A DNA stretch of 35,439 nucleotides from an uncultured Prevotellaceae bacterium (GTDB lineage: Bacteria > Bacteroidota > Bacteroidia > Bacteroidales > Bacteroidaceae): positions 1 through 35,439 of the forward strand of contig CAMKTJ010000026.1 in assembly GCA_946415645.1 (NCBI GenBank). Reading direction: 5' to 3'. The position numbers and the translations under genes are program-made. Of this stretch, positions 1 to 9,764 are shown one piece after another. The notes below the pieces were generated by a model. It had not been told where the DNA came from, searched no databases, and saw only the letters and a program-made list of their open reading frames with translations. Each line of letters starts with the position of its first letter. The first letter of the stretch is position 1.

Positions 1-2
1 CC

Positions 3-3000
3 TATCCAAAGGGCAGACGGCTGCATCCTGCTGTCATGTTATTAATGGCATTGTTACTTTTAGTGCAGCAAAGGGCGGAGGCCGTAGCCGGTTCCGACAT
101 AGATGGAACGGGCTTCTGGTACAGGTATATAATGCGAAACTACAGGTACGACGCCAATAATAACGGCAGCAGCCCATTTATAGACTTCTCGATACCCTAC
201 AGCTATGACTATCTGAGTTATACCGAGGGATTCATGGCGAAACAGGGCGGTCTGAACATCTTGGTCAGTCCGGACGGCGGAGCCAATTGGGTAAAGATCA
301 TCAACATTAAGACCGATGCCAACCACAACTTCAACACCTCAGAGAAAATACAGGGGTGCGACAAGTCTGGTACACCCTACACATGGGATGACGGAACAAT
401 AGGAACCACTTATCATCATTATGTGCGTTGGTACCTCCCCCTAGCGTGGCGTAACTGTAAAATCAAAATCAAGTTCGAAGGTAAGTGGTGCGACAAAGAC
501 GGTGTAAGTAATGTTCACCAAATCTTCACAAATGACAGCCGAACCCTTTTCGAAAAAGAGCTTCCCTACAAATTCGCAGTGCGTAGGATCTATTGGGATG
601 GCTACTACAAGATTTCACCGAACGGCACTATTACCATACCCTACAAATTCGGAGCAGCCTGCAACACGGACGGCAGTACACGTATCTGGACATTTATTGA
701 CGGAAAATGGGAGAACAGAATACCCGCAAAGGAACTGGGAGGCAACTACAATGCAAGCTCCTATTCCTTCAAATTGTCGGATATTGGTAAGAGCCTACGC
801 AGCCCTAAATTCAAAATTAATCCCCTGCATGAATTCAGGCACGATTGGGATAGGGAAAGCACTGACCCAGACAAACGCAAAAAATATACCGACGAATATG
901 CCGGAGATATAGTTTTCTCTCCATTTCCAATAGCCGTCATCGAGAAGACTGTGTTCGAACAGGATAGCAATAGAGTGACAATAACCTGGAAGCCCGACAA
1001 CGATTCATATCTGTTAGGTAAATGGGGTACTTCATGGGCCATCTACCGCAATGGTGAATACGCAGGTACAGTACTACAGCAAATAGACAATTTAGAAAAT
1101 CCCAATCCGAATTACGACTCGAAAACAGAATCATACACTTTTGTTGACAGAGACTTCCCCACTGAAACCAACTTGGAGTATGAAATCTATTATGTATGGG
1201 GAGAGTGGTCGGAAAAAGAGAAGGTGGAAGAACTGAAGTCAATCACAAAAACGGAGAATTGCAATAAGGTAAACAGCACCCGTACGATACCCGTCAAGAA
1301 TGCAGAAGCAAACTGTTATGACGATCGCATCGAGTTCTCATGGACATCCGACAAACATTCCCTGGATTATGGTCATGAGTTCCGCATCTATGTTGATGAT
1401 GAGAAATCACCCATCTACACCATCACGCCCTCAGATGACTCTGGAGTATTCAAGTGGATACACCGTACCACCGACCAACACACAGACCGCCAGGAAGGTA
1501 TTGACGAAAATGGTATCCCATACATAGAGGAGCCGTTGAACGCCTGTGCGCCCCACACCTACCGCATACAAGGCGTTCTCAAAGGAAAGGAATTAGAGGC
1601 CGACAAAGTGATATTTACCAAGCGTGCCATTGGCAACGGTACCCTGTTCTATTCTATGGATGCCACGAAAGGTGTCTATGCAGGCAAGGTGAATCTGTCG
1701 TGGCGTGTCAACAAGCAAGGCTCCACCGAAGCCAAGACCTATATTGTAGAACGCCGAACTGCCGAGAACAATGACGAAGAATGGATCCAACTCACCCGCA
1801 TGTCAAGTGCAGATGACAACCTGACTTATTCTGACGACACGCCACTGCCAGGTGTATTCTATGACTACCGCGTGACGGTGATTGACAAATGTCCCGAGGG
1901 AACGGAAATCACCAACGACAAGACTGAGATCGGTTTCGCCCAGACTACAGGTACCTTGAGCGGCCGCGTTACCTTTGGCTCAGCAGGTACCTCTGTGGTA
2001 GGCGTTGACGTGGAAGCAAAAAAGACTGGAACATCGGCCGAGAACGGGAATCAATACCACTCTATGCGATTTACCAATAACGCAGGTGCAGTGAAGTGGA
2101 CGTACCCCGACAATACCTATGCCGCCAAGAAGTTCGCCAAAGATGAATTCAGCATTCAGCTATGGCTGAGTCCCGACGAGCTGAACGCAGCCAAGATGGT
2201 ACGTCTGAACGACGAGACCTGTTACATAGGTATGGACAGCAATGGTAAGCTGACACTGGTCAACGGCGAGAATACCCTAACCTTCGACAGCCTCCAACTG
2301 ACCGCAAAACAGTATAACCACGTAGCACTGACCCGCAAGGAGGGCAAACTAATCGGCTACCTGATGACCAATGATAAAAACGGTATCGTAATAACGAAGA
2401 AGGACACCGTGACCATTGACGGCAGTCTGGACCTCGACAATGCTGCACAGTTCTCATTGGGATACTATCAGGGTTATGCCGATGAGTTCCGTCTGTGGAC
2501 AAAGTGCCTTACCGAGACTGAGATTCTGGAGAACTACGACCATTTGCTGGTGGGCAACGAGACTGGACTGGAGACCTATTGGACCTTCGATGAGGGTCTG
2601 AAGCATAAGTTCTTCGACTATTCACGTGCCCTCACCGTCTATCACCAGCACCATGGTGAGATAGGCAATAACACAGAGCCTGCATTGTTCACACCTGGGC
2701 AGCTGAAGCTGAAAGCGAAGACCGACAAGGATGGTAACTTCATCATTCAAGGAGTTCCTTTCAGTGGCGAAGGTACTACATATGCCATCATTCCTAAGTT
2801 GAACACCCACGAATTCACCCCCACGCAGCAGCTCCGCTTCGTGAGCAACAATTCGCTGGTACATAACGGCACCGATTTCACCGATATTTCATCGTTCCCC
2901 GTCAGCGGCACAGTCTTCTACTCAGGCACTACCTATCCCGTTGAAGGTGTCAATTTCTACGTGGACGGCACAGCCTGCACCAAAGACGGCAAAATGGTTA

Positions 3001-6000
3001 CCACGAATATCGACGGTGAGTTTGAGATCAGCGTGCCCATTGGTGAGCACTACATTCAGGCCGTGTTGAACGGTCACGTGTTTGTGAACGACGGGCGCTA
3101 CCCCGCTGACCCTGAAGGCTTAGGCGAAAAGAAAAAGGCCAACTTCGACCGCAAGATAACCGGCCTGGAGTTCCGCGATACTACACTGGTGAACTTCACT
3201 GGCCGCGTTGTAGGTGGTGACATCGAGAACGCTTACCCCGTAGGCTTTGGCTTGAGCCAGAACAACATCGGTGTCACACGCATCACCCTTAATCCGGTGA
3301 ACACCAGCCCCTACATCAATGCGGTGAAGAAAGGTGGTGAAACCAGCGTAGAATACGATTACAACAAAGAGACTGTCCCTGTACCTTCTGCCACAGACCA
3401 GATTAATAGCAAGTCATGGCGTGGCGGAGGAAGCGTACCTGAAGCCCGAACAATATACATCGAGACCGACTCACTGACAGGCGAGTTCTCGGCCATGCTT
3501 CCCCCGTTGGAGTATGCTCTCGGCGATATGGTGGTAAGAAACACAGGTACCATCGTGGGCGGTAACGTAACCATAGATCTCACACAGCCTTCGATTGAGA
3601 ACAGCGACACACTATATAACGAAGATGGTACTTACACACTCTACGAATACAACACAGCACTGAAGCAAGCTTATCACAGCGAGCCGCAGTTCACCGTTAC
3701 TCAAGAAGATCATCAAGACGGCTCATTCGGTATTAAAGAATATGAATACTCAGATGCTCAAGGAAAAGTAAAAATCCCCATCTACAATGTCGAAGACAAC
3801 GGAACGGTGACCTACAACCATGGCGCACCAATGTTCAAGCAGTACGACCCCTACATCTTTAAGTTGAAAGGTTACGAGTACTACAAGAATGCCGACAACG
3901 GAAAGGAGGACTTCGTTCCTCTGGCTGGTAGTCAGGTCACCATCAACAATGCCCTCTCAGGAAACCAGCCCGTTTACCTGAACGACGGAGAAGACGAGGA
4001 AGGCAATGCCGTAAAGGCCGGACAGGCTGCAAAAGAAAGTCCCAATGTCCTGACACTCAACGAAAAGGGAGAGGCTGACTACAAGTGGACTGCCGGACTC
4101 CCCAACGTAGCAAGCCCATTCAAACGTACCATAACGATGAAGTATGATGTCAACGGACGTGGTTACGATTGGATGGTTGGAGACAAAGCCGGTATAGAAG
4201 CCATCATCCTGGGTGACTTGCCTACGGGTAACAACTTCGTGACAAGCGGTCCCGACCAATTGGTGATGGTTCTTCGCGATCCACCAGGAACAGGTTCATC
4301 CGCAGAGTGGTCTTCCGGTTCTGTTACCACAAAGACACAATTGTGGGGCGACACATGGTCTGAGAGTTTCGAGGGCGGTACCACTTGGCACTTTGGTCTC
4401 TCTACGGCTACCCTGACTGCTGCAGGAGGTATTGGCGCTATGACGGGTACTGTTGTTCTTACAGACACCGACGACGACCTGACAACACATGCCGTACTGG
4501 AAAGTGAGGGTGAGAACTCTACCACTGTTGAGAGCACTGTGACCATCACCCATTCCGTTTCAACATCAGACGATGCAGACTATGTGGGTGCCGATGGTGA
4601 TGTATTCATCGGACGTGCCACGAACATTATTATCGGAAATGCACGCAATGTTGGCTTCAAGCGTAATGGCGATGATTTTGAGTTAGGACTCAAGGATGTG
4701 ATTTCAACGGGCGTCAATTTCGGTACGACATTCAACTACACACAAAGCTACATCAAGAACACCCTGCTTCCCAATTACAAGAAGATGCGTCAGGATATGC
4801 TGACAAGAGACGGCAATCCTGTTACTGACGAATTCATCAAGGGCTTCAAGAACAACACAAAACGTGCAGTATATCTTACAACCCTTACTCCTGACGATGA
4901 GGACTTTGGAAATGATGGCACTTACGCAGGCTTCTCACCAAAGAACGCCAAGGGACAGGATGGAACCAGTGTTGATTTCGGAGAAGTATGTACTGACAGT
5001 ATAAGATGGATTAACAACCAGATTAAGAACTGGGAGAACTATCTGGCCCTAAATGAGCAACTGAAAGTAAATGCCTATCAACTGCGTGAGAATCCTGACA
5101 GCGTGAATTACGTCAACTATTCTTTCGACGCAGGTTCCAACGTTAGTCATTCCGTTGAGTCTGAAATGAACAGAACCACAAGCTACGAATGGAACGTATC
5201 GGCTGGTGTACTCGTTGAAAATGAATTTGGATTCAAATTCCAAGGCTGGGGTATGGATGTCCAACTCTCCAATCAGGTCATGGGAGGACACCACGAGTCA
5301 GAAGAGACAACTACAGGTTCCTTCAACTCATTCTCCTACACCCTTGCCGAGGAAGGCAGCGATGCTTTGACGGTAGATGTCTATGAATATGATTGCTTCG
5401 GCCCCATCTTCCGTACACGTGGTGGACAGACCAGCAATCCATATGAGGGAGAGGTACACACCGAATACTACCAAGACAAGAATGGCATTAAGCCTGTCAT
5501 CATGGAAGGAACGATGCGCATTGAGGCACCACAAATTAATGTGGTCAATAATGACATATGGGATGTTCCCTCCGGATCAGCTGCCAACTATACACTGAAC
5601 CTGGGTAATGTCAGTGAGGTGGGCGAGGACGTAGCCTACAGGCTTTTCTTCCTCGATGACACAAATCCCAACGGTGCACAACTGAGCATCGACGGTATGC
5701 CACTTACCTCAGAAGGAAGACTCTTCAAGGTGCCCGGCAGCCAGACGCTGACCAAGACTCTGCAGATACGACAGACTGACATTGGTGTACTTAACTACGA
5801 CTCTATCGCTGTGGTCTTCGCTTCTGATTCACAGCCCGATGAAATCTACGATGTTGTTTATCTCTCTGCTCACTTCACGCCATCATCATCACCTGTGACA
5901 CTGGCTATGTCAACCCGAACGATGAACATCCTGAGCGGAACAGACCTCGTGCTTACCATCAAGGACTTCGACCGCAACTACAAGAACCTGAAGGCCTTCC

Positions 6001-9000
6001 GACTACAGTACAAGAAGGAAGGAAGTACGGACTGGACGCAGTTGAAGGAGTATGTACTCAACGAGACAGACAAGACAGACAACAATGAATTGCTGCCTGC
6101 AGGAGCCACAGTGGACTTCTCGAAACCCTTTGCCGCTTTCAGCGATGGCAACTATGTCTTCCGTTGTGTATCTGCCGCCACATACGGCGCAGAGGAGGTT
6201 TACCGCTACAGCGACGAGATTGCCCTGATAAAGGATATGGTGAAACCACGTCCCCTCGGAACACCTGAACCTGCAGACGGCGTCCTTGACATTGGCGATG
6301 ATATGAGCATCTCATTCAACGAGGCCATTGTGAAGGGAGAACTGACCAAGATGAACAACTTCACCATTACCGGTGTGCTGAACGGCGCAGAGATTGATCA
6401 CGAGACTGCCCTTAGCGTAAACAGCGGCACGGAGAAAACTGCAGCTGCCAAGACAGAAGCCAGCATCAACCTGAACGGCAAGGACTTCAGTATTGACACT
6501 TGGATGAACATCACCGGTGCCGGTACATTGCTGAGCCACGGACAGGGTAACCAGAAACTGACCATAGGTACAAATGCTGAGGGCAAACTGGTAGTGACCA
6601 TAGCCGACAATACCTATACCTCTAATAATATTGTTCCTTCAGGCAAGTGGGCATTCCTAAGCATGAACGTGACGGCAGAGGGCAAGCTGACAGCTACCGT
6701 AGCTACTGCCGATGAGACGGTGCCTCTGTTCAACAACATGGACGTTGAATCTTATGCAGGTAACGGTCCGTTGAGTGTAGGTTGCGGTTCTGCCGCTGCT
6801 ATGCACGAGTTGTTGCTTTGGGATGAGGCTCATGACATCACCACCGCCTTGGCTAACCGCTCAAAGAGCAAGGCTCCTTCTACCCGTCACCTCATCGGCT
6901 ACTGGAAGATGAACGAGGGTGAAGGTAAGGAGATCCGTGACTACAGCCGCAACCGCAACATGATTATGCCTGACGAGACATGGTATATAAATAATGTAAA
7001 TAAGGCTGTCAGTCTGGACGGTCAGCATTACGTGAGCATCAACACTACGATGCTGCCCATCTCGGAATACGATGACTATGCAGTAGAGTTCTGGATGCGT
7101 GGTAGCAAGCAGACGGGTGAAGCTCAGCTCATGCAGATGGGTGACGTGGCTCTGTCGCTTAACAAGGACGGTGAACTGACGTTCATTGGCAAGGGTGCCA
7201 GTGCCCCGACGGCACAGCCTGATTCTCAGTTCTCAGTTCCCAATACTCAGTTGACCGACAATGCCTGGCATCATATCGCTCTGAACGTGCTGCGACAGGG
7301 AGCAGCTGCTGTCTATGTAGATGGTAAGCGCTGCCTGACTACCAATGCCGCCAATGTAGGTGCCATCAACACAGACAGACTTGTGATGGGTGTACGCCGT
7401 ATCTACGATGAAAACATCGGAGGTACAGACCAGCACACCTACGACCACGCCTTCAAGGGTGAGATAGATGAAGTACGTGTATGGGGTGCTACCATGAACG
7501 GTGATCTGCTCTCTAAGAACCGTAAGGTGCGCTTCACAGGTCAGGAAGGCGGTCTCAAGGCTTACTATCCCTTTGAGACGAAGACGTTGGATGACTATAA
7601 CCAAGTAGTGACCATAGGCACAGCAAAGGATCTTACCGGTAGCGGTCTGCTGGCAGAAGTGAAGTCTCTCAACTCTCAGCCATCAACTCTCAACTACGTG
7701 GATGAGGCTCCTGCCTTGCGTACAAAACCCACAGAGACGAATGTTAACTTTACCTACGTAGCATCAGATGAGAAGATTGTTATTGAGATTGACGAGGATC
7801 CTGCTACCATCGAAGGTTGTACGCTGAACTTCAACATCCGCAACGTGAGTGACATGAACGGTAACTATTCTAATGATGCTATCTGGAGCGCCTTCGTTAA
7901 CCGCAAGGAATTGGTTTGGGAAGACGACAACCTGAACGTTGAGCAGCATGTGAAAGAAGAAACCAATGTAACCGCTACCATCAAGAACCTGGGCGGACAG
8001 CAGCAGATGTGGACTCTCACGGGTATGCCTGAGTGGCTGACAGCTGACAATGAATACGGTATTACAAACCCAAGGAACGAGAGCAAGGTAATCTTCACCG
8101 TAGCGCCCTCTGCCCCATTGGGACGTCATGAGGCTACCATATACCTCTCTGGTAACGATGGCATAGATGTTCCTCTGACACTGAACATCAAGGTTAACGG
8201 TGATATCCCCAACTGGGCTGTTAACGCCAACGACTTCGAAAACTCTATGAACGTAATCGGTCAGGTTCAGATAGACAATCTTCCTGTAGATGACGAGGAT
8301 GATATTCTGGCAGCATTCATTGGCGAGGAATGTCGTGGCATAGCACATCCCGTTTACAACGCCCGTTACGATGCTTGCTACATCACCATGGACATCTATG
8401 GCAACACTGATGAGAAGAACAGCGATATCAGGAAGGCCGTAACCTTCCGTGCCTATGATGCCTCTACAGGTACACTCTATCCAGTTGTTACGCCTAACAA
8501 GGCGATTGTATTTAATCCATTGACCTTGGTAGGAAACTACAAGGAGCCCATTGCCTTTGCAGTTGAAGATATCATTGAACAGTCTATTGACCTGAAGAAG
8601 GGATGGAACTGGATTTCTATTAACGTAACACCTAAGGAAAAGAGCGTTCCTGCCGTATTTGAGAAGGTTGCTAATGATGTTATATCTGTTAAGAGTCAGA
8701 CACAGTATCTGTCAAATGAGAACGGTGTCTGGGGCGGTAATCTGACAGGAGACCTGAACAACAAGGAAATGTATGCCGTTCAGATGAACAAACCCAGTAC
8801 CCTGCGTATTGTGGGTCAGCGCATCAATCCTGCCGAGAATGTTATTTCCGTCGGAAATGGCTGGAACTGGATCAGCTACTACGGCCAACAGGTTGCATCA
8901 GTAGCCAATGCCCTCTCTGGTCTGGAAAAGTCGGAAGGCGACATACTGAAGGGACAAAGAGGTGTAGCTTATTACGATGTGTATGAGTGGTCAGGCTCTC

Positions 9001-9629
9001 TGGCAATCATGGAGCCTAGTGTTGGATACATTCTAAAGATTAATGGCAACGGCAACTACTCATTCAGCTATCCCGGCTCAACTGTCTCAAGATATGCAAA
9101 GGAATACCTGTTTGAGGATATGGACAAGGTGACAACAGCAGAGAATGTATCTGCCTTCCATCCCGTCAGCTTCCGCAAGTATCCTTACAACGCCACAATG
9201 GCTGTTAAGGTATTAAACGGAGGTGTGGCTCTGCCTAATTCAGAATTGGGAATCTTTGCTGATGACGAATGCCGTGCCATGGCTCAGACCAATGCACAAG
9301 GTGTTGCATATCTGACTATCCCTGGCGAAGATGAGACCACTCTCTGCTTCAAAGTAGCCGTTGACGACCAGATTGTTGATGCTCCTACAGTTGTTACCTT
9401 CGAGGCCGACGGTGTTTACGGAACACCCACGAATCCGTTGGTTATCGAACTGGACGAGGCTACTTCATTGGGGGAAGAGTTAAGAGCGAAGAATGAAGAA
9501 TCTGTATATGACCTGAGTGGTCGCAAGATTAACATTCAACACTCAGGTGATGCTAAACACTCAAACTTGAACTCCAAACTGAACAAGGGTGTTTACATCA
9601 TCAATGGTCAGAAGAGAACCGTCAAATGA
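3..9629 (+). CDS. giant secreted LamG/Fn3 multidomain surface protein, 5' end probably outside window
   Basis: Very large extracellular protein (3,197 codons from the first in-window ATG at 36). The frame is open back to base 3 and codes for Lys-Gly-Arg-Arg just before the hydrophobic stretch MLLMALLLLV, so the true start of the signal peptide is probably upstream and the CDS partial. Numbering from 36, visible modules are: Fn3-like repeats about 305-650; a carboxypeptidase-regulatory-like fold starting near 645; a LamG/concanavalin-like jellyroll about 677-865; more carboxypeptidase-regulatory-like domains about 955-1015 and 1050-1170; a long Ser/Thr-rich beta region about 1440-1780; two further LamG-like domains about 2140-2312 and 2319-2519; a BACON-like segment about 2630-2730; and two GWNWIS repeats near 2860-2970. 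The tail (YDLSGRK ... GVYIINGQK) resembles a T9SS sorting domain. No catalytic motif was recognised; adhesion or glycan binding is inference. Confidence 0.85.
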   Translation, partial: YPKGRRLHPAVMLLMALLLLVQQRAEAVAGSDIDGTGFWYRYIMRNYRYDANNNGSSPFIDFSIPYSYDYLSYTEGFMAKQGGLNILVSPDGGANWVKIINIKTDANHNFNTSEKIQGCDKSGTPYTWDDGTIGTTYHHYVRWYLPLAWRNCKIKIKFEGKWCDKDGVSNVHQIFTNDSRTLFEKELPYKFAVRRIYWDGYYKISPNGTITIPYKFGAACNTDGSTRIWTFIDGKWENRIPAKELGGNYNASSYSFKLSDIGKSLRSPKFKINPLHEFRHDWDRESTDPDKRKKYTDEYAGDIVFSPFPIAVIEKTVFEQDSNRVTITWKPDNDSYLLGKWGTSWAIYRNGEYAGTVLQQIDNLENPNPNYDSKTESYTFVDRDFPTETNLEYEIYYVWGEWSEKEKVEELKSITKTENCNKVNSTRTIPVKNAEANCYDDRIEFSWTSDKHSLDYGHEFRIYVDDEKSPIYTITPSDDSGVFKWIHRTTDQHTDRQEGIDENGIPYIEEPLNACAPHTYRIQGVLKGKELEADKVIFTKRAIGNGTLFYSMDATKGVYAGKVNLSWRVNKQGSTEAKTYIVERRTAENNDEEWIQLTRMSSADDNLTYSDDTPLPGVFYDYRVTVIDKCPEGTEITNDKTEIGFAQTTGTLSGRVTFGSAGTSVVGVDVEAKKTGTSAENGNQYHSMRFTNNAGAVKWTYPDNTYAAKKFAKDEFSIQLWLSPDELNAAKMVRLNDETCYIGMDSNGKLTLVNGENTLTFDSLQLTAKQYNHVALTRKEGKLIGYLMTNDKNGIVITKKDTVTIDGSLDLDNAAQFSLGYYQGYADEFRLWTKCLTETEILENYDHLLVGNETGLETYWTFDEGLKHKFFDYSRALTVYHQHHGEIGNNTEPALFTPGQLKLKAKTDKDGNFIIQGVPFSGEGTTYAIIPKLNTHEFTPTQQLRFVSNNSLVHNGTDFTDISSFPVSGTVFYSGTTYPVEGVNFYVDGTACTKDGKMVTTNIDGEFEISVPIGEHYIQAVLNGHVFVNDGRYPADPEGLGEKKKANFDRKITGLEFRDTTLVNFTGRVVGGDIENAYPVGFGLSQNNIGVTRITLNPVNTSPYINAVKKGGETSVEYDYNKETVPVPSATDQINSKSWRGGGSVPEARTIYIETDSLTGEFSAMLPPLEYALGDMVVRNTGTIVGGNVTIDLTQPSIENSDTLYNEDGTYTLYEYNTALKQAYHSEPQFTVTQEDHQDGSFGIKEYEYSDAQGKVKIPIYNVEDNGTVTYNHGAPMFKQYDPYIFKLKGYEYYKNADNGKEDFVPLAGSQVTINNALSGNQPVYLNDGEDEEGNAVKAGQAAKESPNVLTLNEKGEADYKWTAGLPNVASPFKRTITMKYDVNGRGYDWMVGDKAGIEAIILGDLPTGNNFVTSGPDQLVMVLRDPPGTGSSAEWSSGSVTTKTQLWGDTWSESFEGGTTWHFGLSTATLTAAGGIGAMTGTVVLTDTDDDLTTHAVLESEGENSTTVESTVTITHSVSTSDDADYVGADGDVFIGRATNIIIGNARNVGFKRNGDDFELGLKDVISTGVNFGTTFNYTQSYIKNTLLPNYKKMRQDMLTRDGNPVTDEFIKGFKNNTKRAVYLTTLTPDDEDFGNDGTYAGFSPKNAKGQDGTSVDFGEVCTDSIRWINNQIKNWENYLALNEQLKVNAYQLRENPDSVNYVNYSFDAGSNVSHSVESEMNRTTSYEWNVSAGVLVENEFGFKFQGWGMDVQLSNQVMGGHHESEETTTGSFNSFSYTLAEEGSDALTVDVYEYDCFGPIFRTRGGQTSNPYEGEVHTEYYQDKNGIKPVIMEGTMRIEAPQINVVNNDIWDVPSGSAANYTLNLGNVSEVGEDVAYRLFFLDDTNPNGAQLSIDGMPLTSEGRLFKVPGSQTLTKTLQIRQTDIGVLNYDSIAVVFASDSQPDEIYDVVYLSAHFTPSSSPVTLAMSTRTMNILSGTDLVLTIKDFDRNYKNLKAFRLQYKKEGSTDWTQLKEYVLNETDKTDNNELLPAGATVDFSKPFAAFSDGNYVFRCVSAATYGAEEVYRYSDEIALIKDMVKPRPLGTPEPADGVLDIGDDMSISFNEAIVKGELTKMNNFTITGVLNGAEIDHETALSVNSGTEKTAAAKTEASINLNGKDFSIDTWMNITGAGTLLSHGQGNQKLTIGTNAEGKLVVTIADNTYTSNNIVPSGKWAFLSMNVTAEGKLTATVATADETVPLFNNMDVESYAGNGPLSVGCGSAAAMHELLLWDEAHDITTALANRSKSKAPSTRHLIGYWKMNEGEGKEIRDYSRNRNMIMPDETWYINNVNKAVSLDGQHYVSINTTMLPISEYDDYAVEFWMRGSKQTGEAQLMQMGDVALSLNKDGELTFIGKGASAPTAQPDSQFSVPNTQLTDNAWHHIALNVLRQGAAAVYVDGKRCLTTNAANVGAINTDRLVMGVRRIYDENIGGTDQHTYDHAFKGEIDEVRVWGATMNGDLLSKNRKVRFTGQEGGLKAYYPFETKTLDDYNQVVTIGTAKDLTGSGLLAEVKSLNSQPSTLNYVDEAPALRTKPTETNVNFTYVASDEKIVIEIDEDPATIEGCTLNFNIRNVSDMNGNYSNDAIWSAFVNRKELVWEDDNLNVEQHVKEETNVTATIKNLGGQQQMWTLTGMPEWLTADNEYGITNPRNESKVIFTVAPSAPLGRHEATIYLSGNDGIDVPLTLNIKVNGDIPNWAVNANDFENSMNVIGQVQIDNLPVDDEDDILAAFIGEECRGIAHPVYNARYDACYITMDIYGNTDEKNSDIRKAVTFRAYDASTGTLYPVVTPNKAIVFNPLTLVGNYKEPIAFAVEDIIEQSIDLKKGWNWISINVTPKEKSVPAVFEKVANDVISVKSQTQYLSNENGVWGGNLTGDLNNKEMYAVQMNKPSTLRIVGQRINPAENVISVGNGWNWISYYGQQVASVANALSGLEKSEGDILKGQRGVAYYDVYEWSGSLAIMEPSVGYILKINGNGNYSFSYPGSTVSRYAKEYLFEDMDKVTTAENVSAFHPVSFRKYPYNATMAVKVLNGGVALPNSELGIFADDECRAMAQTNAQGVAYLTIPGEDETTLCFKVAVDDQIVDAPTVVTFEADGVYGTPTNPLVIELDEATSLGEELRAKNEESVYDLSGRKINIQHSGDAKHSNLNSKLNKGVYIINGQKRTVK
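7223..7252 (+). repeat. TTCTCAG-type tandem repeat inside giant gene
   Basis: Near-repeats of TTCTCAG/TTCCCAATACTCAG lie in frame in the third LamG-like domain and encode residues around SQFSVPNTQ. The unit matches the intergenic CAATTCTCAATT repeat found at 32800-32844. Confidence 0.55.
7665..7696 (+). repeat. CTCTCAACT-type tandem repeat inside giant gene
   Basis: Three 9-10-bp units (CTCTCAACT, CTCAGCCAT, CAACTCTCAAC) encode the linker SLNSQPSTLN after the third LamG-like domain. The composition differs from the flanking codons and matches the short-repeat family found between genes in this window. Confidence 0.6.
9471..9500 (+). repeat. GAAGA-rich repeat forming linker before T9SS-like tail
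   Basis: A purine-rich stretch built from GAAGAGTTAAGAG/GAAGAATGAAGAA encodes EELRAKNEE immediately before the C-terminal sorting-like domain. The same kind of linker (EELRMNSEE) is found at the same place in the PI-PLC-like protein at 23461-23495. Confidence 0.6.
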
Positions 9630-9654
9630 TTCTGTAACTGATAAAGTATCTACT

Positions 9655-9690
9655 CTTGGCCCTCTCTAAGTGGAGGGCGGGAGTAGAACT
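9655..9690. repeat. GC-rich CCCTC/GGAGGG interspersed element
   Basis: The intergenic sequence CCCTCTCTAAGTGGAGGGCG is a partial inverted repeat. It resembles elements at 15361-15391, 26937-26972 and 30788-30822, suggesting one dispersed repeat family. Confidence 0.5.
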
Positions 9691-9712
9691 TTTTCCACAC
9701 TGTACATAACAT

Positions 9713-9742
9713 AAAAGGGCACCCGATTTGGGTGCCCTTTTT
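9713..9742. terminator. bidirectional intrinsic terminator between giant gene and nifJ
   Basis: An 8-bp perfect stem, GGGCACCC (9717-9724) with GGGTGCCC (9730-9737), and a 5-nt loop is flanked by A-run and T-run. It can therefore end transcription of the + strand giant gene and the - strand nifJ, which converge here. Confidence 0.9.
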
Positions 9743-9764
9743 GAATATGAGATGAATGAGCTAA

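Noticed and set aside
7764..8348. 194-codon open frame antisense to the giant gene
   Set aside because: Overlaps well-supported coding sequence and has no start context or motif of its own.
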